From Phoronis australis (lineage: Eukaryota > Phoronida > Phoronidae): a stretch of 64,000 nt of DNA. Both the position numbers and the translations under genes were made by a program. Below the pieces are notes generated by a model. The model had not been told where the DNA came from. It searched no databases and worked only from the letters and a program-made list of their open reading frames with translations. The DNA lies in assembly GCA_002633005.1 (NCBI GenBank), contig NMRA01000668.1, positions 62,001-126,000 on the forward strand, written 5' to 3'. Below, piece after piece: positions 1-10,509 of the stretch (position 1 is its first letter; each line of letters starts with the position of its first letter).

Positions 1-2480
1 AAGTTGAGTTGTTTTTCAAAAGCAGTCTTATCTTTGATACGCCGCGTTGTTTATTACATTGTTTTTACTTTGATCGCTACTCTCAATTAACCCTGTTTGT
101 GCCTGTGAACACAAGTACTAATGAAATATGTTAGCTGAGCTATGTAAGTCCATGGCGCATTGAGTTTAGCGTTGTGCATAACAGTGACTGAGGTGTGCGG
201 ACCCCGCCCGTTCATTAGCAAACGTAGAAGTCAATATACAGTAAATGATGCATCCAAGTAAAGGGGACTTCTTACGTTGTTGCAAACAGCTTCGTTGAAT
301 CGACATTAAAAGAGCAGACACTTCAGAACTTCTTGTTGACAAGAAGCTGCGTTCGGGTCCTTGGACAGGTCGGATGCCGTTATGGTCCAGGGCCTTGGAG
401 CGGTAACCAATGAGCCTGGTTGGCGGCAACCCGCTTTCGCTGGGCTGACGACTAACCACCGCACAGCAACCAGGAGCACCATTAAATTCCTTCGCAGATC
501 GGTTCATCTGCTGGATGGACTTGCTTCTCAAAACACAGAACTTTGAAAGTCAGGGTCTCTTGAAATCACCGATTGTAAGCAAGGTCGTGCCCGGCACGTG
601 CTGACGGTGATCACGAGGTGCTACTGCAGCGGTAACTGTTCCGCGTTGGTTAATTTTCTCAATTAAAATACGTACCCGGTCATCACCCGGTAGCGTGACG
701 CAGTGACGCTGTTCAGTCTCCGCCTTTGTTCACTTCGACACACTCCGTACTGGACTCATCAAAATTACCTGTTAGTATTGACCTCTTGGCGTCTAAAACG
801 GTCACACCGACCCAGTGGTGTAGATCCACGGAGATGCAGTACATAAACATCATCTCAAAATTTCCTTGTTCATCTGGTGTATAATCACAGTAACTTTGCA
901 TCAACATATCGATGCATTCCGTCACACAGCCTGAAATGGTGTGTAAAGTTGACAAACCGAGTTATCGATAGGCCTACATTTATTTCCGATAACTCGATAA
1001 GTTGTTTAACTTATGTCAGATTAGTAAACACATACGCAGGCCACACGCACACACACACACGCACACACGCACACACCACACACTCACTCAAAGGTCATTT
1101 AGTTTTCGAGAACACGCATAAATTTTAACCATCTACTGTATCTCCAAATCTATCAAACTGTTAATGTTTGCCAAACAAGTTTTCTCGGTGACAAAAGCAT
1201 AGATATATTGGCGGTATGTGGGATGTTTTGTTGGAATCAAAATCAAATTTGTTGATCGATACATACATGAATCATTGATTCCAGAAAGAACATTAGAATT
1301 CGTTACTGTTTCAAAATTGTGAGAAAAGTTTGGAAACATCCTCCCTAAACGTAGGTTCTGACCAGTTCAAATTATTAAAACAAAGATGGCAAAGTTTTGA
1401 GGGCTTGTTTACAAATTGTACAAGCAGAGGACTCCGTGACGCCTATTTTATGAAGATATAAAATTGCTCACTATATTCTATGAACTAGTTGATACTGAAA
1501 CCATCTCAGTTTAACATCAATAGAAAATAATTAAATACATTCAAGTACACATGAAACCCATAGTTAATTCATTGCCAAGTTGAGAAATCCATTTTCCTGT
1601 GTTTCGGTTTTATCTTCAAACTACGAATAAATATATCGCACATTGTTCTATATTCTTTTTTATCTGTTTTAACATTTAAGAATTAATGTGACAGACGCAG
1701 TACAACACTAGTATTTGACTTTCAATCACTGTGCTAGCACACAGTAATGCTTAATCCTATTACAATTAGCTGTTGTGATCGTAGGTCTAAAGTAAAACTT
1801 TGTACAAAAAGCCTCGTAAAGTTTCCATCGGTATCCATTATATCACATACAAATCTTACACCTCTATCAACTGTACGCGTAAATCTGTTAGAAAGTAGAG
1901 TGCTGGTAGTCTGGCCATTTTAACCGGATTTTTCCTCATCCAAGTATACGTTTTTTTGTAACCTTATGGATTGTATGTTCTCCAAGGGTCAACCAATGAA
2001 GAATCTTCCGTTATTTCAAAAACTTTGTCCCTGGCCCTGTTGTTGTTATTTGTAGTGTAATTATAACAATCTGTTGCAAAATCCTGGACTAAATTCCAAT
2101 CTCCACACCAAATAGAAAAATAAGAATTTAATTCATCTAAAAGATTTTAAATTCTGATAGAAATCTTGGCTATCTCTGTTCGGGTTGTGAACGTTTACAA
2201 CGGTAATTGCCTTTTGTATTTCAACGCATATCTCTAAAACAAGGTAGTTTCAATCGTGTTCACTTATTTCTCTTTCAACTTCGTGTTCAAAATTTCTAAA
2301 TAATGTACACATCCATCTTGATTTACTTTTACCACAACTCATATGAGGACTCAAATTTCTGAGAATGTGGACCTTTTACTAAAAATCAGGGTACATTCAG
2401 AGCTATGAGTTGTGGATTGACGTGTACTGATGTGTAGAGCGTCACACATCAGTTGGTGCAAGCCCAATCTCAATAGGCAA
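1..2480. other. No recognisable gene
   Basis: Short open frames on both strands lack family motifs and paired splice signals. A somewhat GC-richer patch at about 340-660 contains an AACCAATGA box and a CACGTG E-box, so an upstream regulatory region is possible, but no linked exon was found. Confidence 0.4.
1041..1091. repeat. (CA)n microsatellite
   Basis: Imperfect CA run with CG interruptions followed by a short CACT stretch. Ordinary simple repeat, likely length-polymorphic. Confidence 0.9.
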
Positions 2481-2719
2481 CTGGCACACCACAGGTTGTC
2501 ATTGTTGGCTTAGTTTATTGTCACTCCCTGTAACTGACTGTGTCTGTGTTTCATCACTTGTTGCTGGGCCTATCTAGGTAGGCGGCCACTGTTCTCTCTT
2601 CTTCTGATGATGGTGTTTAAATAAACGACACCGAAACCTGTCACGCCGTTTTAATTCTGTTGTTGTTTTTATCAACATCTTCTGTTACTTTCTATAATGG
2701 ATATCTTTTACACCATAAT

Positions 2720-3320
2720 CTTTTTTTTTTTTTTTTGAATGAAACATTTATTAACTCAACCAACCAGTACATGGTTGTACAGCAATGTGAAATCTGGTCA
2801 AGTACATCAAACAAATTACGAACCTTGTCGAACCCAAAAAAGCTACTCAGACAAAAAAGAAGACCGCCTTTCCTGGAATCTTCCAGGATCCAATTTATAA
2901 TTGTAAGTTATTTTTCCAGGTTGTGGTAATCACATACCTCACGTAAAAATGACTGAAAGTTTGGCTTAGCTTTTGCAGTCTTTGCCTAAATAAGTGAAAT
3001 TTCGCTAAGCAAAGAATTAAATTTACAACTTCTAATCTACAGGCTGGATCCCCAAACAAGGCGCAAGACATATCTAACTGCAGAGGGAAATCGCACTGAT
3101 TTATCATCCATGTTTTTAAATATCCCAAAAGCTTCTGAACAAGTGAACATTTCCAATACAAATGTAAAATTGTTTCTTCGTGTTGATCTCTGAAAAGAAC
3201 ATAAAGACGATTCATTAACACCTATTTTCTTTAAATAAGTGTTTGTACCAATAAGTCTGTGGTCGATACAGAATTGAAGCCATCTGACTCTGACGTCGGA
3301 AGTACAATGATAAACTGGAA
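2720..3320 (-). mobile_element. 5'-truncated LINE, C-terminal end of the RT ORF
   Basis: On the minus strand two overlapping frames (about 3037-3320 and 2895-3221) read as the C-terminal part of an L1/Tx1-type non-LTR retrotransposon ORF2. One holds a DVRVRWLQF-like segment, the next ETILHLYWKC and NLILCLAKFHLFRQR. The coding frame breaks once near 3190. Below the stop lies about 160 bp of 3' tail ending in a run of T on the plus strand (about 2720-2736), the poly-A of the minus-strand element. Truncation at the 5' side near 3320, where the satellite begins, fits target-primed reverse transcription. The family is judged from typical motif spacing, not from a search. It is a dead fragment. Confidence 0.7.
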
Positions 3321-4184
3321 AGATTATTGTCACGGGGTGACAATAACGGACTCTGCGCTTGCGTATTACTGGAATTATAATGGAAAGTTACTGACAGCAA
3401 CCCATTTACCAATATGAAAAGGAATTCTTTAAAATTGTAGGAGAAATGACACATTAATTTTTGATGACCTTTCCACTAATTGTCCTCTTCCGGTGCATTA
3501 CGAGCCCCGATGAGGGAGTAATTGTTATCTCGATTAAAAGTGTGGTTAATGCTAAAAATCACAGATGTTGTACTTTAAGCACTTCAGAATACAAGATGAA
3601 TGAATTGGTCAAACTTTCAGAAGAAAAATGCACATAATGACCCCATGGGTGCACCAAATGACCTGAAAATTTAGAATGCAAACTTAATAGCACTTAGTAA
3701 ACAGATACGTAATTTTGAAGACTCTAGCTCAAAATTTTAGTTTGCACTCAATGACCTTTCACCTACTTTTTCTGATTGGTTAGGCCTATTGCGAAGTAAA
3801 GTAGGGTATTCGATTGGCATGTTGACTGACCCAATTGTGCTGAAATTGAAAAGAATTCCTTGCAAAACGTAAGAGATATAACATTTTGAACGTTACATGA
3901 CCTTTGCACTAACTGACCCTATCCGGTGCATTATAAGCATATTTTGGAGAATTAATGCAAAGCCCATGAAAAATGGGTTTAATGCTGAGAATCACAGTTG
4001 TCTGACGGTTGATACATCAGAATGCTTGCTGAATGAATTGGTCAAACTTTCAGAAGAAAAATGCACCTAATGACCCCATGTTTGCACTAAATGACGTGAA
4101 ACTTTGGATTCCGAATTGAATTCCCTGTGCCAATCAGATCTGTTAATTTGAAGTGTCTACCCCAAAATTTTAGTTTGCACCTAA

Positions 4185-4197
4185 TGACCTTTGACCT
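4185..4197 (-). promoter_or_regulatory. DR1-type nuclear receptor element in the satellite
   Basis: The minus strand reads AGGTCAAAGGTCA, the perfect DR1 direct repeat recognised by RXR heterodimers, HNF4 and COUP-TF in animals. It sits in the TAGTTTGCACC box of the subunit. Binding is inferred from motif identity only. Confidence 0.5.
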
Positions 4198-4855
4198 ATT
4201 TAACCTGATTGGATGACCCGATTACTTAGAAAAGTAGTTTTTTTAATTGTATTATTGACTTATACTTGTGTAGCGAATTTGAAAAGAATAGCTTTTAAAT
4301 TAAAGAAGGAGTAGCATTTTAAATATTACATGACCTTTGCACTAAATGACCTGTTCCGGTGCATTATAGAATATGAATATATAATGAATCAAAATTTATA
4401 TACTGCCTAAAATCATATGTTAAATTTGAAGAATATACTTCCAGCCATTTTGGAGTTATTAAGTGTCAAATTTGGTCGGAAGAGGAATAAGAATAAGAAG
4501 AACTAGAAAGATTATTGTCACGGTGTGACAATAACGGACTCTGTACGTGCGTCCTACTGGAATAATTATGGAAAGTTACATACAAGCAACCTTTTTACCA
4601 ATATGAAAAGGAATTCTTTAAAATTGTAGGATAAATTACACTTTAATTTTTTGATGACCTTCCCACTAATTGACCTCTTCCTGTGCATTATGAGCGCCAA
4701 TGAGGGAATAAATGTTAACTCAATTAAAAGTGTAGTTAATGCTAAAAATCACAGATGTTGTACTTTGAGCACTTCAGAATACAAGATGAATGAATTGGTC
4801 AAACTTTCAGAAGAAAAATGCACCTAATGACCCCATGGGTGCACCAAATGACCTG

Positions 4856-6233
4856 CATGCTATGAACATTCCCACTAAATAAGATTGGTTCTTACCCCAG
4901 TGGTTAAGGTAAACGGTGGGGTATGGAAAATTGAACTAGACCATATTTATCCACCTTGGCTGAGTCGCGTTCGGCTCACGATCAAAGGGTTGCCGCCAAG
5001 CTGCTCTAGTCATCGAGTCACGAGCGAGGATAATTGGCTTCGCTCATGCGGATATGACCAGCTGATTACAATCTAGCTAGCAGACTGCACTTTTTATGGA
5101 GAGAGTTTTACGTAGTTTTTACTGTAATATTTGTAAAGAGGAGCGAAAACAAATATGAGTACAACTTTGAATTTTTCAAATCGGCCCAGGATAAGAGATT
5201 TTGCAACACAGCAACACTCACGATTACTTTCATTCGGCGCGCACTAATACAAAAATATAGGACCCAAGTTATTTAGATTTTGGAACACATGNNNNNNNNN
5301 NNNNNNNNNNNNNNNNNNNNNNNNNNNNNNNNNNNNNNNNNNNNNNNNNNNNNNNNNNNNNNNNNNNNNNNNNNNNNNNNNNNNNNNNNNNNNNNNNNNN
5401 NNNNNNNNNNNNNNNNNNNNNNNNNNNNNNNNNNNNNNNNNNNNNNNNNNNNNNNNNNNNNNNNNNNNNNNNNNNNNNNNNNNNNNNNNNNNNNNNNNNN
5501 NNNNNNNNNNNNNNNNNNNNNNNNNNNNNNNNNNNNNNNNNNNNNNNNNNNNNNNNNNNNNNNNNNNNNNNNNNNNNNNNNNNNNNNNNNNNNNNNNNNN
5601 NNNNNNNNNNNNNNNNNNNNNNNNNNNNNNNNNNNNNNNNNNNNNNNNNNNNNNNNNNNNNNNNNNNNNNNNNNNNNNNNNNNNNNNNNNNNNNNNNNNN
5701 NNNNNNNNNNNNNNNNNNNNNNNNNNNNNNNNNNNNNNNNNNNNNNNNNNNNNNNNNNNNNNNNNNNNNNNNNNNNNNNNNNNNNNNNNNNNNNNNNNNN
5801 NNNNNNNNNNNNNNNNNNNNNNNNNNNNNNNNNNNNNNNNNNNNNNNNNNNNNNNNNNNNNNNNNNNNNNNNNNNNNNNNNNNNNNNNNNNNNNNNNNNN
5901 NNNNNNNNNNNNNNNNNNNNNNNNNNNNNNNNNNNNNNNNNNNNNNNNNNNNNNNNNNNNNNNNNNNNNNNNNNNNNNNNNNNNNNNNNNNNNNNNNNNN
6001 NNNNNNNNNNNNNNNNNNNNNNNNNNNNNNNNNNNNNNNNNNNNNNNNNNNNNNNNNNNNNNNNATTATCATTTTATGGCCTGGTCATCCATTCAGCCAA
6101 AAGTAGTTCCAGAGGTGGCTTATCAGCCAATTATTCACGCATGCTGACTCACAATAGAAGCCTGATAAGAGTGAAGGTGGATAAATGCGGTGTTCCTACA
6201 GTTTCTTGTTTTAGTGGATGTGTTCACGACATG
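4856..6233. mobile_element. Inverted-repeat element inserted in the satellite (contains gap)
   Basis: Satellite sequence stops after GACCTG at 4855 and resumes at TGAAAATTTAGAAT from 6234. The material between starts with CATG...TGAACA...CCACTAAA, and the end at 6233 is the imperfect reverse complement of this (about 27 bp). A TG dinucleotide lies on both sides and only one is expected in an uninterrupted unit, so a 2-bp target duplication is possible. The visible 435 bp on the left and 170 bp on the right show no convincing transposase; the centre is the N gap. Confidence 0.6.
5292..6064. other. Assembly gap (N run)
   Basis: 773 unresolved bases. Open frames drawn through it are meaningless. 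The true size is unknown, so the period of the satellite across it cannot be used. Confidence 0.99.
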
Positions 6234-8260
6234 TGAAAATTTAGAATTTAAATTCAATCGCACTTAGTAAACAGATATGTAATTTTGAAAGTCTCTAGCT
6301 CAAAATTTTAGTTTGCACTCAATGACCTTTCACCTATTTTTCTGATTGGTTAGGCCTATCGCGACGTAAAGTAGGATATTCAATTGGCATGTTGACTTAC
6401 ACCGGTGTGCTGAAATAGAAAAGAATTCTTTGAAAATAAAAAGAGATAGAACATTAAGAACCAATCAAAATTTATATACTGTCAAAAGTCATATTCTGAA
6501 TTTAAAGACCGTACCTGCAACCAATTTGGAGATATTAAGCCTCAAAAATGGTCGGAAAAAGAATAAGAAGAAGAACTAGAAAGATTATTGTCACGGCGTG
6601 ACAATAATGGACTCTGCGCTTGCGTATTACTGGAATTATTATGGAAAGTTACTGACAGCAACCCTTTTACCAATATGAAAAGTAATTCTTTAAAATTGTA
6701 GGAAAAATAACATATTAATATTTTGATGAACTTTTCACTAACTTACCTCTTCCGGTGCATTATGAGTCCCGATGAGGGAATAATTGTTAACTCGATTAAA
6801 AGTGTGGTTAATGCTAAAAATCACAGATGTTTTACTTTAAGCACTTCAGAATACAAGATGAATGAATTGGTCCAACTTTCAGAAGAAAAATGCACCTAAT
6901 GACCCCATGGGTTCACCAAATTATCCGAAAACTTTGAATTTAAACTCAATCGCACTTAGTAAACAGATATGTAATTTTGAAGTCTCTAGCTCAAAATTTT
7001 AGTTTGCACTCAATGAACTTTGACTTATTTTTTCTGATTGGTTAGGCCTATTGCAAAGAAAAGTAGGGTATTTAATTGGCGTGTTGACTTACACCAGTGT
7101 TCTGAAATTGAAAAGAATTCCTTGAAAAACGTAAGAGATATAACATTTTGAACGTTACATGACCTTTCCACTAATTGACCCTATCCGGTGCATTATAAGC
7201 GTCTCTAGGAGAATCATTGCAAAGCCCATAAAAATATGTTTCATGCTGAGAATCACAGTTGTCTAACGGTTGACACATCAGAATACATGTACTTGCTGAT
7301 TGAAAAGGTCAAATTTTCAGAAGAAAAATGCACCAAATGACCCCATGTTGGAGCTAAGTGACCTGAAACTTTTGATTCCAAATTGAATTACCTGTGCTAA
7401 TCAGAAATATGAATTTGAAATGTTTCGCTCAAAATTTTAGTTTGCGCCTAATAACCTTTGACCTATTTAACCTGATTGGTTGACCTGATTACTTAGAAAA
7501 GTAATTGTTTGAATGGTCATGTTAACTTATACCTGTGCACCGAATTTGAAAAAGATAGCTTTAAAATTGAAAGAGGAGTAGTATTTTGAAAATTATATGA
7601 CCTTTGCCCCAAACGACCTCTTCCGGTGCAATATGCGATATGATTACATAACCAATCAAAATTTATATACTGTCAAAAGTCATCAGCTGAATTTAAAGAC
7701 AGTACCTGCACCCAATTTGGAGTTATTAAGCCTCAAATTTGGTCGGAAGAAGAATAAGAAGAATGAAATTGAAGAAAACCCAGGAACAACAGTACTCTGC
7801 GCTTACACGCGCAGAGTAACTAGAAAGATTATTGTCACGGCGGCGTGACAATAATGGACTCTGGGCGTGGGTATTAAACGAAATGTTATGGGAAGTTACT
7901 GACAGCAACCTGTTAACCAATTTGAAAAGGAATTCTATATAATTGTAGAAAAAATAACATGTTAATATTTTGATGACCTTTCCACTAATTGACCTCTTTC
8001 GGTGCATCATGAGCCCGGATGAGGGAATAATTGTAAACTCGATTAAAAATGTGGTTAATGTTAAGAATCACAGATGTTTTACTTTGATCACTTTAGAATG
8101 CAACATGAATGAATTAGTCAAACTTTCAGAAGAAAATTGCACCTAATGACCGCATGGGTGCACCAAACGACGTGATAATTTATAATTAAAACTCAATCAA
8201 AATTTCTCGACAGATATGTAATTTTGAAGTCTCTAGCTCAAAATTTTAGTTTGCGCTCAA

Positions 8261-8273
8261 TGACCTTTGACCT
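8261..8273 (-). promoter_or_regulatory. DR1-type nuclear receptor element in the satellite
   Basis: Same perfect AGGTCAAAGGTCA at the equivalent position of another subunit. Neighbouring subunits carry one-base variants with TTTCACC or TTTTACC in the second half site. Confidence 0.5.
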
Positions 8274-9631
8274 TTTTTCTGATTGGTTAGGCCATTTTTG
8301 CGTATTAAAGTAGGGTGTTCAATTGGCATGTTGACTTACACCAGTGTGCTGCAATTAAGAAGAATTCCTTGAAAAACGTAATTTATAACATTTTGTAAAT
8401 TAGATGACCTTTGCACTAATTGACCCTATCCGGTGCACTATAATCTTCTTCAGGAGAATTATTGCAAAGCCCGTGAAAAATGTGTTTAACGCTGAGAATC
8501 ACAGTTGTCTAACGGTTGACACATCAGTATACTTGGTGAATGAAAAGGTTAAATTCTCAGAAGAAAAATGCACCTAATGACCCCATGTTTGCACTAAATG
8601 TCCTGAAACTTTGGATTCCGAATTGAATTACTTGTGTTAATCAGACCAGTTAATTTGAAGTGTCTAGCTCATAATCTCAGTTTGCACCTAATGACCTTTT
8701 ACCTGTTTAACCTGATTGGATGACCCGATTACCTAGAAAAGTAATTTTTTAAATTGCCAAATTGACTTATACCTGTGAACCAAATTTGAAAATAATAGCT
8801 TTAAAAATATGGAAGGAGTATTACTGGAATTATTATGGGAAGCTACTGACAGCAACCCGTTTACCAATATGAAAAGGAATTCTTTAAAAGAGTAGGAGAA
8901 GTTACATATTAATTTTTTGATGACCTTCCGCTAATTGACCTCTTCCGGTGAGTCATGAGCCGCGATGAAGGAGTAATTGTTAACTCGATTAAAAGTGTGG
9001 TTAATGCTAAAATCACAAATATTTTACTTTAAGCACTTCATAATACAAAATGAATGAGTTGGTCAAAGTTTCAGAAGAAAAATGCACCTAATGACCCCAT
9101 GGGTGCACCAAATGACCTTAAAATTTAGAAGTCAAACTCAATCGCACTAAGTAAACAGATATGTAATTTTGAAGTCTCTAGCTCAAAATTTTTGTTTGCA
9201 CTCAATGACCTTTCACCTATTTTTTCTGATTGGTTAGGCCTATCGCGAAGTAAAGTAGGATATTCAATTGGCATGTTGACTTACACCGGTGTGCTGAAAT
9301 TGAAAAGAATTCCATAAAAAACATAAGAGATAGAACATTTTGAACGTTACATGACCTTTGCACTAATTGACCTTATCCGGTGCATTTTAAGCAGAGAATT
9401 ATTGCAAAGCCCATGGAAAATGTGTTTAACACTGAGAATCACAGTTGTCTAACGGTTGACACATCAGAATACTTGCTGATTGAACAGGTCAAATTTTCAG
9501 AAGAAAAATGCACCTAATGACCTTATGTTTGCACTAAATGACCTGGAACTTTAGATTCCGATTTGATTTACCTGTGTCAATCAGACCTGTCAATTTGAAG
9601 TGTCTAGCTCAAAATTTTAGTTTGCACGTAA

Positions 9632-9644
9632 TGACCTTTGACCT
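9632..9644 (-). promoter_or_regulatory. DR1-type nuclear receptor element in the satellite
   Basis: Third perfect AGGTCAAAGGTCA. Further single TGACC half sites occur in the same subunit at the ATGACCCCATG and TGACCTTTGCACTAA boxes. Confidence 0.5.
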
Positions 9645-10482
9645 ACTTCACTTGATTGGATGACCCGATTACTTAGAATCGTAATTTTGTAAATTGTCAT
9701 GTTGACTTATACCTGTGCACCGATTTTGAAAAAGATAGCTTTTAAACTGAAGGAGGAGTAGCATTTAAAAAATTATATGACCTTTGAACCAAACGACCTC
9801 TTTAGGTGCAATATGGAATATGATTATACAACCAATCAAAATTTATATACTGTCAAAAGTCATATGCTGAATTTAAAGACCGTACCTGCACCCAGTTTGG
9901 AGTTATTAAGCCTCAAAGTTGGTCGGAAGAAGAATAAGAAGAATAAAAATAAAATTGAAGAAAACCCAGGAACAACAGTACTCTGCGCTTACACGCGCAG
10001 AGTAATAAAATTGAAGAAAACCCAGGAACAACACTACTCTGCGCCCACTTCAATTCCGCGACAGGTTTTACATACAATTTGGAAATGAATAATGTTAAGT
10101 AGAAACTATCGACGTGCCTCCCCATTGCAGATGACGAGTCAATGGCCATTTGCCTTCACAATGATGACGTCCATTTTAATTTTCTCCAGCCAACAAATTG
10201 CCTTCTCGTCACTGTCATTTTAAATATGTTTGATTTTCATCATTAAAGGCAGGACATTTTTAATTTTGCTTGCCTTGTGTAATTTATTGCAAGTTCTAAG
10301 TTTTATTACCTGGTTGTAATTACCAATATCAAACTGGTTGCCCCAGTTTTAAAACATCACACCAAAAAAAAATTAGTTTTCATGAAAAGTCACGGTCCCC
10401 CTTTAATTCAATTGCAATTGTAAATGAATGTATATTTATTCAAAAACACCATTCTAATTTAAATTACAATAAAGCTGGAGTC

Positions 10483-10490
10483 TATAAAAC
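10483..10490 (+). promoter_or_regulatory. TATA box of the secreted peptide gene
   Basis: TATAAAAC stands about 60 bp upstream of a clean GTAAGT donor and about 217 bp upstream of a start codon that opens a signal peptide. The expected transcription start is near 10510-10515. Confidence 0.55.
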
Positions 10491-10509
10491 ATACGTTAAT
10501 TGTCTTTTG

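Larger units (their letters stand above)
3323..10045. repeat. Satellite array with ~1.2 kb higher-order units of ~430 bp subunits
   Basis: The same words recur in fixed order: an ATTATTGTCAC palindrome (3323, 4511, 6584, 7828), a CGGTGCATTA box (about 3495, 3923, 4355, 4685, 6755, 7188, 7622, 8003, 8430, 8945, 9375, 9805), an AGAAGAAAAATGCACC box and a TAGTTTGCACCTAATGACC box. The CGGTGCATTA box has a spacing near 430 bp; three subunits make a unit of 1188 bp (3323 to 4511) or 1244 bp (6584 to 7828). The unit starting at 7828 loses its third subunit near 8818. A foreign element splits the array at 4856-6233. The last unit ends with a short tandem duplication at 9960-10045. Short frames inside are by-products of the repeat. 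Confidence 0.9.

Noticed and set aside
166-531. 121-codon minus-strand frame
   Set aside because: No motif, no splice or promoter support, and an opposing frame in the same place.
5269-6236. Long open frames of 267 and 318 codons
   Set aside because: They consist almost wholly of N translated as unknown residues across the assembly gap.
7597-7848. Small protein gene in the satellite, with a copy at 9777-10088
   Set aside because: The shared frame follows from recent duplication of the repeat; the third copy near 4330 is broken by a stop, and no start context or splice signals support it.
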